DNA of 64,000 bases from Branchiostoma belcheri (lineage: Eukaryota; Chordata; Leptocardii; Amphioxiformes; Branchiostomatidae). The notes under the pieces were generated by a model that ran no database searches, was not told the DNA's origin, and worked only from the letters and a program-made list of their open reading frames with translations. Shown piece after piece: positions 19,300-31,257 of the stretch; the stretch's first letter is position 1; each line of letters opens with the position of its first letter. The translations under genes and the position numbers were made by a program. Location: NCBI RefSeq assembly GCF_001625305.1, contig NW_017803985.1, positions 41,199-105,198 of the forward strand, read 5' to 3'.

Positions 19300-22012
19300 C
19301 AAGCTATCGGAGCTATGATATAAATAACTAAATGTATCTTATAAAACTGAATCTTAATTTTAGCAAAGTCAATACACGTAGTTTATATCTATACATATTA
19401 GTGAATTCTTCAAACAGCAACTAATGATTTTTACTTTTCTAATGATTTTCATTATTTGTTGTTAGTTTGACATCACACCATTAAGAAAAAAAGCGCATAT
19501 TATGTTAAATGTTACTATTTTACCCTGTTATACTTAACAATCATCAACTCCAGCTGGGCTTTACTGCAAATACGTCAGCAGTAGATTCTAGCTATTTAGC
19601 AAGCTTCTACCAAGGTGCTTATGCGTCCCAACTATCAAATTAAAGCCTATGAGCAAATATAATGATTATAATCGAAAGATCCTTCATTAAGACAAATTTA
19701 ACATTTTCAGGCTTTAATTTTCCAATATTTTTCTAGAAATGTTCCCATATTTTTCAAGAAATTATTCTAGATAGCCCACGACATTGTCGCAATCAACACT
19801 CAAACTGGCAGTTTTTGCCGTCCACACAGGGGCGTACCCGAGGGAGTCACGCACTCAAATATCGGCCTATAAACACACGCGCAGGCACCTACAGATTCTC
19901 TTTTCCCCCCGTATCTATGGCTGGTAGAATATGAACAGATACCAAATATGCAAATACGGACATAATTTGCATAGTTGATCTGAAAACTATATAACTCCTT
20001 AATGGTAAATGATGGGGATATTATACTTGGGACATGTGTAAGTTAATCAAAAGGTAACACCACGATGCATCTATTATGTTAATATAGAGGTCATTTGCAT
20101 AATTAAAGAAGAAATGTACATTTTTATACCAAGCCTATACTTCATAGAGGTATGAGGTCTCGAAACTCTTATTTGTCTTGTTACTAGAAATGGGCCATCC
20201 TGTTTATTTACTTTTTACAGTTGAAGTCACAGTCGTTTGATACTGACTGGCAGTAGTTGTAGTATTATAGCATTCTTCGAAAAAGTAACATTTTAATAGA
20301 AGTTGACCCTAGTGTTAAATGACAAAAACACACTCAAAACAGACGCTGTACACCATGACCACATTTTATTCCGTAAACACAGTACTCCAGATGTTTCCAT
20401 GTCTTATCAGAAGGTATAATAGGTCTTGATAATCTGCAAATTAACAAAGTAATTAGATGACAACAGTTTACTTATCGACAGAATTTGCTAAATATCTATA
20501 AGTATAAGGTCTAATTCATCAATACATTGAGGACCATGCATTAATGTGGGTTTTACCAGGTCGCGTTGCTAATGATTTAACGTTGCTAACAGTTTAATTA
20601 ATACCCTACAATAATCATATGATTTGTCGAGAACATTTATTCTCCATCACATGAAACATTTGCCCACGACTTCTGTTCACACAATCCATGTTTATGACAA
20701 TTACAAGCTGCAAACCTAAGACCGCACTACTCAGGGCACTGGATGTAAACATCCGACCTATCGCACATCTGACAAAAAGTACGTCCTAATGTCCGCCGTT
20801 ACAATCGAGCTTTCACTACTTTGACGTTTTCAAACCATCGGGCTGATTAAAATCAAATCCCTCACCACTACAAACAATCTTTCATGCAGCCGTTTAATTT
20901 TTAGTTCGGGACTAATTTACGTAGGTACATGAATGAGACCATGAGCTATTATATGTACATGTGTGCCATCAGTATCTGTATTTAGTATACAGAATCAGCT
21001 ATTGCTTAAATACCTCCGCTAGAATGGTACCACGTAAGTACTATTGCAGATCCGAATGTAATATCTAGCACAGAAATCAGTTTGTTCAGTTCAGTTCATC
21101 CTAATCAGGTGACACCATGTACTGTCTTCACAAGTTCCTGTCACGCATGACAGAGGATAGTTTAGCACCGCCCAGAAATAACTATACTTAATCATTAATA
21201 TAATTTAATATAATTTAAGGCTTATATGAAATTATAAGTAAATTATGCCACATTAACCATGTGTTCTGTCTAAATAGTCATGGTGACTTTTCTTGAAAAG
21301 AAAAAAAAATGTATACAGAAATAGAAATATTGGTATGATAATAAAGCAGCCTGTTTGAGTTTAGATTAAAATCCTGTACATGATAATAAACCACAATCAT
21401 TAAGGCCTACATTGGCTTGATTTTAAAGATAAAATTTACGCTAGCAAATATTTTATCTGCTTATAAGGAATTAGACTTTGAGAAGTTTTACGCATACGTT
21501 CTTAATTGTGCTTATAACAAATCAAGCCTACATTGGCTTGATTTTAAAGATAAAATTTACGCTAGCAAATATTTTATCTGCTTATAAGGAATTAGACTTT
21601 GAGAAGTTTTACGCATACGTTCTTAATTGTGCTTATAACAATACCTAATCCTCAACTTTACCGTTCAGGCAAAGAGTTATATACAATAATATATGGATAA
21701 AATCTCCTGTGATAACATGCGAAAAGTTAGTTTGTCACAATACCTACTGGAATGGGACTGTGTATCTCCTAATCTAATGTAATAACCTGGGAATCATATT
21801 GGTGAGAATTAGATTTTGGGTACCTAAGGATCTCCTCCCTTAATCCAGGTGTAGCTGAACTACATTAAATTGTGCAAATTCCCATTAGAGCAAGTGCTAA
21901 ACTTGATAAATAACGTGAATAAAAGTATCAGGTATCCAATAACATTGTTTTAAAGTATCAGGTATCCTATAACATTGTTTAAAATGCTCAGAATGCATAT
22001 TATATACTTGTT
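19300..22012. other. AT-rich, no gene seen
   Basis: Apart from an ATTTGCATAATT-type repeat fragment at 19930-20180 and the 121-bp duplication, nothing codes recognisably here. Confidence 0.6.
21404..21645. repeat. 121-bp tandem duplication
   Basis: Two apparently identical consecutive copies starting CCTACATTGGCTTGATTTTA. One frame in the unit is open (AYIGLILKIKFTLANILSAY), but 121 is not a multiple of three. Confidence 0.9.
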
Positions 22013-22429
22013 ATAACCCTATTCAGCCGGGGAGGGGGGCTTTTGTCTCGGATAGCACATGAACGGCTCGTACTAGAACCGTCAAATTTGGTGACCTTCC
22101 CTTAAAATATCTGGTAGCAATTTCATATTAATTAGATAAGCTCCTCATTTTTCGTGTTCCCATTAATATTCTATCTTAGACACTTTTGTTAAAGTTTGTT
22201 TGTATTCCTTAAAATTTTCCGGAAAAATAAGTTTTGACGGTTTTACCCCCCAAAAAATCATTTAATTAATGACGACATAATGACGTTATGATTACACAAA
22301 AAATTTTGATATGAACTAATTTCATTACTACACTCTCTGAAAATTTGGTGGCCCTACGGTAAGTGGTTGTTGAGGTACAGGTACCCCCGTCTGAGCATGC
22401 CCAAAAAAGCCCGGTCTGATTAGGGTTAA
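22013..22429. mobile_element. TTAA-type element, short diverged copy
   Basis: ACCCTATTCAGCCGGGGAGG at the left and AAAAAAGCCCGGTCTGATTA at the right match the ends of the 39076 family, with a reduced 415-bp body. It lies just downstream of the Cys-loop receptor gene. Confidence 0.65.
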
Positions 22430-22517
22430 ACAAGTGGGATCAAACTTCTGAGACATTTATCATAAATCGATAGATAACGTGACAAACGGTCCGTAGATCG
22501 ATGTTGATGCTACACCT

Positions 22518-25500
22518 TTACTTGCTCAAATACATGGTCATAGGAACGGTTGCGGCGATGCTGATGAAGTACAGGACAAGACACAGCCTGTCCAGGACTT
22601 TGGCCAGCAGAATGTAGTCAGACACTTCCTCCTCGTTCTTCACGGCCTTGGTCAGCTCTCTAATCTCGGCATTGGTCAGATCTCCAACTTCCCTGACCAC
22701 CGTAATCAACTCTTTAACGCTGGCGTTTAGCTCTGAGAGTCCAGATGATCCGGAAGCATCCTCAGTAGGGGTCGATGGCTGCTCGCTCCTCTCATGGCCA
22801 CCGAAGTATATGACTTCTTCGTCAGCCTCCGACACGTTATCGGTTTCATAGGCGCAGTTGGTCAGCTCTATGGCGGCGTGGTTGATCACGTCAACCTCTT
22901 CATCGTTTGCTTGCTTATTTGCTGTCAGATCACCCAACAGCAGCATCCTGAAAAACAAACAAAAAATGTACAAAACTGTTAAAATCATTCCAATGAATCT
23001 GACTTCTATGAATAATACTACCTATATATTAGTAAATGTTTGATTAGCCTTCGTTTGGTAATAAAATATTTACATTAATGACATAATGAAAAAAGGTTCG
23101 GTTCAGACAAACAATAATAAGATACGGGTCATCCGATTGAAGTCCTGGTGAGTTTCTATTAGATAAAATTTAGTAAAGAAAATAATCATATAAGGTGTTA
23201 GATAAAATGTATTCAAATGACAGCATCAAGGAAAAATGAGTTATAATGCTGGCAAAAAATATTATCAGCGAAAGTAATAAGCTGAATATTAAACTATGTA
23301 GAAACTCATTACAAAGTTGCAGGTTAGTTAATGTTTTAGACATCGATAATGTCATGTTATACACTGATATCATTAACGACATCTAATGCACTTTTTAATT
23401 CAGTGCGGCAAAAACGTTAATTTCCAAGGTCAATTTCATGTTTATTCTTTTAATGCATTAAGTTGAATCAACCCTTTTCCATAGTATGATATATTTGTTA
23501 GGTTACACTGATTTGATTTTATGGATGTCATCTGCGCGCGCATTGATTTTCAACTGTTCTAAAAAAAATCCTTCCTCCAAAGCTCTGGCCTGGGTGCCAT
23601 CCTCTGCCCAAAAACGAATAGAAGGTACCTTGCAATGTAGCGGAGGAAAATTGTCTTTGCCGCCGGAGACAGGCTGCCCTCCCGGTCATGGATGACGATG
23701 ATGACCAGAGTAAAGAACAGGAACAATCCCATCAGGCCCATGCAGGTGATGATCAGCGTAGCTGTAACGTTGCGTAAGGTGGTAAACAGTTTCTGTAATG
23801 GAGCATTTCGCTACAACCATCTTAAGCAGATGATTTATAAAGAAGTACAGTTTTGTCAAATAGAATTTAACTCACCGAAAAACGGCAATGACCCCTTAAC
23901 AGGAAGTACGTCTGTCACAAACACCAAGGACACGACCATGGAGAGTAGAATGGTCACTCCGAACGAGATCCGGTCGCCCTTGTCAAGGGGTATGATAAAG
24001 GTCATGCTCATCAGCACAACCAGGATGATGCAGGGTCCAACAGTAGTGGCGATGTGGAACAGGGGGGCCCGCGACAGGTGTAGAACAAAGCACGCTTCCC
24101 TGTTGTCCTTAGCAAATATCTTATCCTTCCGGTTCCACTCGCCCTCCGTTTTTGTAGGAGAGTAAGAGTTGCACGGAATGTTCCCTTTGTATGCTGCAGA
24201 CCTGCCTCCTTGGCATTCTATGTTCAACATATGGTTTAAACATATTATGACTTAGAGTAATTTCCAAATCATTCTGATGCTCATTATTACAATGTATTCA
24301 AAACTTAGGTCAAATTTTATTTCCATAAAAATACTCTTATCACCTATTTTTATCACTCACATATTGCATTTTATCTATATTTAAAAGAAAACAGAGCCGC
24401 TGCAATACTACATTTGGTAGATGTTATTGAACCAGGTTGTTACAAAACATTTAACCCTAAACAGAACACCCGGGGTCCGCGCGGACCCCAGCACTATATA
24501 TTCTGTAATATCTTTTTTGTTTCTAAAGATTTTTGTCTGAAATTTTAGGTAATTGTCACCCACAAAGTTGTCTCTCAATACAGTGCAGAAAACTCCGTTT
24601 CTACCATTTTGAAAAAAAAAATTATATCTGATTTTCTTTTGGGGTCCGGGCGGACCCCAGCCGGCTTTCGATCATAATGGATACACTGGCGTTCTTATAC
24701 ATTACCTTATTTCCGTTTTTATATGTTTTTATGCACTCATCGTATGTCTACCAAGTTTTCAGAGAATGGTGTGTATAGTAATAGAATTAAATTTTAATAA
24801 CTTATGTGTAATTATAACGTCATATGACGTCAGAGCTAATAATATAGTCCGCCTTATTGGATTTTGACAATGACCTCATCAAATTATCATATTCTATGCA
24901 TATTAAATGATTTAACTTATATTTAATTATGTAAGATGTTATTAATGTTGGAAAAGAAGTGTAATTTAATATAAAATTTAGAAAATTTTTATGTTTAAAC
25001 CAAAATTACTTCTATTTTTAAAAAAAACTGCCTGCTAGAAACCCGTTGCCATGGCAACACATAAAAAACATCAACTTACTAGTATTAAACTAATATTATC
25101 TTTTTTCCAGAGACATTTTAGGAAAGGTCTCCAAATTTGATTCTTCTAGCGCAAGCCGTTTAGCCGCTATCTGAGATCAAAGTTGGGCCTCAAAAGCCCC
25201 TTCAGTCTAAAATGGGTTTAAAAATCGGGTATTTCTCATTGTCTTCTTTTCTTCACCAAAAAATAGAAAAAGTTCAAAATGTATGATTTTTGTATGTAAT
25301 GTGGACACAGAGGTTCCCACATCAGTTTGCAAAACAATTGAGCTGGTAGCATGTTGATAATTTCTAAAAATTAGCAAAAAACTGTTCAGATTAATCAGTC
25401 CGGGAAGGTGTACTGTTGAGGGTTAAAATACGTACTATATGAGTTGAATATGCTTACTAGTCTGTAGCATTTAACTAGTAAAACACTCTTGTCCATTTTT

Positions 25501-26482
25501 GTATAACTGTAGTTACAGAACAAGCTGCTAGGGAGCCAATACTAACGTCACTTCTTGTCGATCACAAGGGCTCTCTATCAAATATTTATACTCTAGGAGA
25601 TGAATCTATTTTTTAGTTACCTTCGCCAAGAAGGTTATGTTTTCAGAGGCGTGTGTGTGTGTGTCTGTGGACACGATAACTCGAGAAGGCTTAAATGGAT
25701 TGTCTTCACACTTGGTAGGTGGGTAGGTCTTGATGAGACCTTAAAATAATTAGATTCTGGGCCCCCTGGCGGCTTGTTGTGGTACTGCAGCCGAACTTCC
25801 GGTTTTGATATCTCATGACCTAGACGTGCTAGGGTCACGAAATTTGTATGATAGGTAGCTCTTGTGCTGGGGAAGAAGTGACATAGGTTTGGAACTGCAG
25901 GGGCGTTTTTTTTCAAATATTCAAAAGAGGATAACTCAAGAACCGGTTGATGGATCATCATGATTTTTGATATGCAGGTAGCTTAAGTGACAGATAATTA
26001 TGTGACAGTTATGCAAATCTTGATGCAATCTGCATAATTTATGAGGAAATTCAATAAATTAGCTGCATTACATAATAGGACTATTTAAGCTTGTGATATA
26101 TTTAATTGAGAACAAGAGAAACATAGGCAGATATTGATAATGTAAATTAACCCTATCTACACCGGGCTTTTTTGGGCTTGGTGGGACAAACCCTACGATG
26201 TTTACGAGTTATAAAGGGGGTGGGGGGTTGAGCCCCCTCCAGTCCCATGAATTCCCAGAAAGCCCAGTATATATAAGCTTAAAAGCCTTACGGATGATGG
26301 TTTCCTTGATCGCCGTGGCTGCAGAAAAGCACACATGACATTCCAAGGTGTCTGAAGGAAATAGGAAGGGATCTGCCTCACACACGGTGGTAGTCAGGGT
26401 TTCTACAATCCAGTGCACCGTACCATCGCTGCTCACTTCTACCGGCACATCCTTCTGTAGGCCTTTGTAACTCGGATCCGCG
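22518..26482 (-). CDS. Cationic Cys-loop receptor (nAChR/5-HT3-like), 3' half, 4 exons
   Basis: This is a pentameric ligand-gated channel subunit. Exons: 26482-26292, 24217-23876, 23761-23629, 22947-22518; phases agree and all sites are GT-AG. Exon 26482 carries CEADPFLFPSDTLEC, the C-x13-C Cys loop. Exon 24217 carries the end of the ligand domain, M1 after LHLSRAPLFHIATTVGPC, and M2 within GDRISFGVTILLSMVVSLVF then VTDVLP, closer to 5-HT3 than muscle nAChR. Exon 23761 carries M3. Exon 22947 is an acidic intracellular loop plus M4 (VLDRLCLVLYF) and stop. GDR before M2 suggests cation selectivity. Loop C lacks the adjacent Cys pair of nAChR alpha subunits. The exon-2 acceptor could instead be at 24208 (three codons shorter). 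The first half of the ligand domain is missing, and ligand identity is unknown. Confidence 0.86.
23497..23600. mobile_element. Half Harbinger-like MITE beside receptor exon 3
   Basis: ttgattttatggatgtcatctgcgcg and the following GCTCTGGCCTGGGTGCC match the left half of 56240-56645. It ends within 30 nt of the Cys-loop receptor exon donor at 23628. Confidence 0.6.
24451..25426. mobile_element. TTAA-flanked element with GC palindromes, copy 2
   Basis: A full second copy of the family at 2875-3864, with the same ends and internal order, and a few substitutions and short indels. It lies in an intron of the Cys-loop receptor. A partial relative is at about 41880-42030. Confidence 0.8.
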
Positions 26483-27002
26483 CTGCGAATTCAAAACAAT
26501 TTTTGTTATCTGCCTTCAATCGTTAATGTCTTATATGTTTTTGCCTTCGTCAGAAGAGTATGTATTCTGTTTGGCTGTGGTGTGAGTCCGTATGTAGTTC
26601 ATAGGGATTTTTACACTCCATTGAAAATGGTGTGTTGTTTTCAGTCTGAATGATGTATTTGTGTATATCTCAAGATCTGGTACACGGAATACGATGATAT
26701 TTAGCAGGTGGGTAGGTTGGGTATAGAGAATTATGTTGGTTGACTTTGGGCCTTGGTACTGCAGTAAGAATTTTTTTGAAATATCGTTGACGCTGGATGG
26801 TCTGTGGATGTGATGTTTGGGTATCATATATTTGTTGACGTAAGGGTTTAGTGGTGCAAGTTTGATTTTAGTAAACCATATATAGAATACATTATAATAA
26901 ATGTAATCATCACATTTCTATGATCAATGAGCAAAATAGAAAAAAAATTACAAAGGCTCTTAATATTTTCATGTAGGTATGCGGTCTTCGAATTCTTGTT
27001 AG
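25612..27002 (+). mobile_element. Second member of the GTTACCTTCGCC family
   Basis: It starts GTTACCTTCGCCAAGAAGGT, shares the GTGTGTGTCTGTGGACACGA and TTCCGGTTTTGATATCTCAT segments with 54487-55430, and ends near GTATGCGGTCTTCGAATTCT. It surrounds receptor exon 26292-26482, so boundaries are uncertain or composite. Confidence 0.45.
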
Positions 27003-27011
27003 AAGACTTAC

Positions 27012-27830
27012 TTTCTTCTTAGAGTAAATGTTGGCGTCCAAATTCTGTCTCAGAAACCACAGAAACGAGCACAGACACAAGCACAGAGTTTGAGAATGCA
27101 TAAGATATTGCCATGAAAAAAACAACACGACGCACATGACCCACAGTGGCTGGGGATCAAGTCTTCCTTGGATCACCGCGCGCAGCACCTCAAATGCGGA
27201 GCGGATCTAATCTCCAAGCAGATTCGGTGGGGCAAGGGGACTTTGTATTGGCCTCCTGTATCCATTAGCCGCCTGTATCCAACGTTCGCCCCACGANNNN
27301 NNNNNNNNNNNNNNNNTGATACAGGCGGCTAATGGATACAGGAGGCCAATACAAAGTCCCCTTGCCCCACCGAATCTGCTTGGAGATTAGATCGGATCGT
27401 CACCGTCTGCCGGTAGAGTAGCACGTCGGCAGAACGTACTGCACCTGCGCGAAACCCGTAATGTATTGTACATAGCATTTCGGGATAATGTCTCATATAA
27501 GGTTGTATTCGCTTATATAAGGTTAGCATTTCGACAGTAGTTTCCAAATGTTGTGTCTGAAAGAATATCCTCTGCAACAGGCAAAATTCTGATGCAACGT
27601 TGACCAAAAACCCAACGAAAAACGCGAAAATACGGGGTTCTGCGCAGGCGCAGTACGTTCTGCCGACGTGCTCGGTAGAGTCCATCCACGACGATGTCAC
27701 GTGCTACGGTCGCCTCCTCATGGCGGAGCTCTCTGATGGTCACACTGTTCACGTCATTTTCCATGTCGGCGGATTTTGCCGGGTCAAATGCTGCTGAAAT
27801 TTCAAGGCTGTCCGAGCCAAGATCTACTTT
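27012..27830 (-). CDS. NAT8L-like: NAT8L-like N-acetyltransferase, N-terminal part only
   Basis: Two exon-like blocks match the N-terminal region of the NAT8/NAT8L family (ER-membrane GNAT enzymes). Block 1 (about 27830-27657) has acceptor cccacag, an in-frame ATG at 27764, and SVTIRELRHEEATVARDIVV then DGLYRARR. Block 2 (about 27206-27012) reads SAFEVLRAVIQGRL, a 20-plus-residue hydrophobic stretch, then RQNLDANIYSKKK before a strong GTAAGT donor. Order, spacing and the hydrophobic segment fit NAT8L. Between the blocks is a near-perfect inverted repeat centred on an N gap. The catalytic GNAT domain is not found downstream, where a Cys-loop receptor begins. Truncation, misassembly or a pseudogene are all possible. 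The exon 1 donor (GTACTG) and exon 2 acceptor are weak. Confidence 0.5.
27201..27399. repeat. Palindrome with an N gap at its apex
   Basis: About 78 bp (27204-27281) recur inverted at 27317-27396, including CAGATTCGGTGGGGCAAGGG. A second, shorter inverted pair (about 27424-27465 against 27640-27685) surrounds it. The palindrome separates the two NAT8L-like blocks and could be a real foldback element or an assembly artefact. Confidence 0.85.
27297..27316. other. Assembly gap (20 N)
   Basis: Twenty N at the centre of the inverted repeat inside the NAT8L-like gene. Confidence 0.99.
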
Positions 27831-28544
27831 CTGTGGGAACGGGAAAACATATTATGCTAGCATGCTAGAAGCTGAAATCGTGATGACATGCGTTTGCCAT
27901 GTCAGGCTTTCAAGGATAAACAGTCTTTTAAAGAAAACATGTACATTATGTATAATAGCATATCAATAGCACTCACTGATTTATCTATCTACGTAGGTCA
28001 CAGTTTGAGTATCAAACGTTAATGGCCGTTAATGTTTCATGGATTGTGGACTCCTACTAGTGGAGAACTTTTGATCCTACCACATGCTCAAGAAACGTGA
28101 CAGCCACAGCAATTCGTACTGAATCGGGTTACTAAACACGCCCTTATCATAGATCATCATACAGGATTGTTGCGTTTACTGCAATTTGTGAGAGGAACTA
28201 CTCAGGGTGAATTATAAAGTCTTGGGGTCCATCGCGGCAGTGTAAATCCGTATCATATAACGTTATGAACAAACGGATGACGTAGAAGAACCTCGAGCTA
28301 AGTATTGTAAGCAATACTTTACCAAAAGAGTGTCGTCCCGTAAGTTGCCTACGTGGCCATTTTGGAGTCATTGTCTAAGTGTCCGTATGGTCATTGACCC
28401 GGCTTGGAAGAGTTCATTATTAGATGGGTGTATAACGCTAAAGGGAGATACCCGTGGTATACTTAGTACTATAGTTAGGCATACCTCGATATATCGGCAT
28501 TGATATATTATATTGATATATCAGCATTTGTATATCTGTGGTTT

Positions 28545-28636
28545 GTTTGTATGTATGTGTGTGTGAATGTGTGTGTGTGTGTACGTGTGTGTGCTAATAT
28601 CTATGTGTTTTTCGTGTGTGAGTGTGCGCGCGCGTT
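28545..28636. repeat. (GT)n-rich microsatellite
   Basis: Interrupted GTGT and GCGC tract between the NAT8L-like gene and the vWA gene. Confidence 0.85.
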
Positions 28637-28939
28637 TGTGTTGTTATAGAATAGAGGAAAATGTATTGACTATTCACTACTTTGTGCCTTGGCCTAAGGA
28701 AAAGTAAGTGATGATTTTGAACAAAATTTTCATATCACTAATAAGTCCAGTGAAATAACCGTGTTACAAGCCCAGTCTGACATCATGAGACTCTGACAGG
28801 GAATGACACATCTCATTTATTAATATTGTAGAAAATGATTAAAGTTTCAAAGAACTGTGTATTTTGTTCAGACAGTTCAACATGCTTTGTACAAAAATCG
28901 CTTTATCTGTTGGTTTACAAGCTATGCTTCACTACTTTC

Positions 28940-29095
28940 CAAGCAGAGGTTGTGGCCATGATCGTTAGCTTTTTATATATGGCCGTTTTTTTGTCGCTAC
29001 CCCACCAACGGTGGCCGGCCGGCGACCTTCTCTGGCTAATGGATACTGTCTTGCCACCGAAAGGGACCTGCTTGGATATCACAGCATTGCAATCC
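28940..29095. repeat. Dispersed repeat pair member (with 42445-42610)
   Basis: AGAGGTTGTGG, CTTCTCTGGCTAATGGATAC and ACCGAAAGGGACCTGCTTGG recur at 42445-42610. Confidence 0.7.
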
Positions 29096-29508
29096 TAGCC
29101 TGTGTAGATCATTCTTAATAAACAAAGTAAAATAAATCGTACTACAGAAATGACCATTTACAACCGAGAAAAAAAACATGAAAATGTACACACTTGAATT
29201 GCCTGGCCCTTTGTGCCTATGTGGCCTCACAAAGAGCTTATGGCAGCAGCAAGCATAATATGCTATTGTCGGGAAACCAACACCACAGAATAGAAACAGA
29301 AACACATAAAATTCTTTTTTCATCAAAATGACAATTATGTTCAATAGAATTTGTACTTATAACTATCAACATATCACAATATGGAATGACGCAGGATTCA
29401 CAATCTATTGTACCAGTCACGCAGAAATATTTACCATCAGGCTACAACTCCCACTTCAGCTCAGTGCAAAACATAACTTCACTCTAAAAAAAACGTATTG
29501 TCACAAGC

Positions 29509-30080
29509 TCAGCACCAGATTCTTGACCGCAGGCTGTTGAGAATGTTAGTCAAAGTTGAAAAAGTAGCCTCAAAAACATGATCATTGACGGGCCTACTGG
29601 CCATGTTGTCAAGTGTCGGACGGTAGATACTAGCAACTCCGATACAGATGATGGTAACGCCGCTGTTCCGTATTGCTTCAGACTGGGGAATAACACTAGT
29701 GGCTGTACTGTCTCTACCATCTGTTAATATGATCCCTATCTTCCTCGCCCCCACCCGCCCAAGCCGAGAAAACTGATCATTGAGAGCTCCCATAGCGGCA
29801 ACAGGGGCCCAGGCCGGTACGTATGTGAGGCCGCCTGACGAAATACTGTTGATTGCAGAGATTAAGGCAGGCTTACTGTATCCGTTATTCAGGGGTATGG
29901 TAACATCCGTTCTTCCACCGATAAACTTCACAAAGGCAATCCTGGCCTGGTTTGCCCCAGAGCCAATGGAGCCGATACTGTTAATCTCTAGCTCTATAAA
30001 CCAGGAAACTGTGCTCAGGTGAGGTGACAAACTGCCAGAAACATCCACGGCAAAGATGATATCAGCGGCACTGTTGCACC
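29509..30080 (-). CDS. von Willebrand factor A domain exon (terminal)
   Basis: The exon begins GG/TGC ([17 protein letters not shown]) and runs to the stop. The domain has all MIDAS elements: DxSxS (DVSGS), Thr in [10 protein letters not shown], and Asp in [11 protein letters not shown]. Hydrophobic core strands ARIAFVKF and VTIICIGVA are clear, and [15 protein letters not shown] forms the last helix. The protein ends a few residues after the fold. Confidence 0.93.
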
Positions 30081-31173
30081 CTGAACACAAAGGAAAATAC
30101 GTTATATCGTTATTCAAGTCGGTCATGTGTTTATGTACCAAATTGAATAGTGACTATTTTGATAGTTCAGACAAAGAATTCTTTCCTCATGAAATAAAAA
30201 GTGCTACAAGCTTTCCCTAAGAAATCATTTTTCACCTTTAGGATAAACATATATATATATGTACTATCTTACATAGGTAGCGAAGTTTATTCTTGCACTA
30301 CAATGATAAGCAATTTCAAATCAACAGTATAATTAGTTTATTTGACTGCATTTGCGAGGAAGAAGCACACCGCCCACAAGCAATGTACAAGGTAAATTAC
30401 TCCAACCATAACAATGCCACAAAAACGTTCGCAGGAGGTTTACCTAGACATGTAGCCGTGCTACCACTCCACGTTCCCGGGAAGGTACACACGCGCTCGG
30501 ACGTTCCCGCCAGGAGGTACCCGTTGTTGCAGGTCAGGACGCAACTTGAATCTTCGTCAAGTCCATCTGAGCAGGTAACTGTGCCATGCGGTAGAGATAG
30601 GGCAGTGCAGACTGCTCTTGCTGAAGAAAGGAATTATGCGACAAAATGGTATAAAAATTTAGTATAAAGTTTTCAAGTCAAAACGCATGTCTTCTCCATC
30701 ATTACTCATCAAAAACCTATTGTTTCTAATGCTTCCAAGGTTTTTCCCAACACAATCAATAAAACGTTCCAATTCCCAAAAGACAGAATCTGGTGTATTT
30801 TTGAACATCGACTACCTTCTCCTTCCCCTCAAGCCTCCGTTACAAATAATTTTCTTCTGATAAAGAACAGTTCTGACCCGTTTGACCTACCTCGGCAGAC
30901 AGGTGCAGGTGAACTCCACGTTCCACTACTGTAACAGTATAACGCTGGGTCTCCATCCAGTTTGAGCCCACTGTTGCAGGTGACGGTACATTGCGATCCC
31001 GGGAGGTTGGAGTTTGTGCATGTAATCACTCCATTCGGCACTGCCAGCGTCGGGCAACCCACTGAAAAATAATTCTGCATCCTACCAAGTATGTTGATGA
31101 CGATGAGACATCAAGGTAATAAGATACCAAAATAATGGTTACTCAAGCAACTGCATAGATTTTGAACACACGC

Positions 31174-31257
<84 letters not shown>

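Larger units (their letters stand above)
27990..29500. other. Intergenic, repeats only
   Basis: Contains the GT microsatellite and one dispersed repeat. Open frames here are short and lack motifs. Confidence 0.55.

Noticed and set aside
27329..27700. 123-aa minus-strand ORF between the NAT8L-like blocks
   Set aside because: Most of it lies in the inverted-repeat arm next to the N gap; no motif and no splice support.
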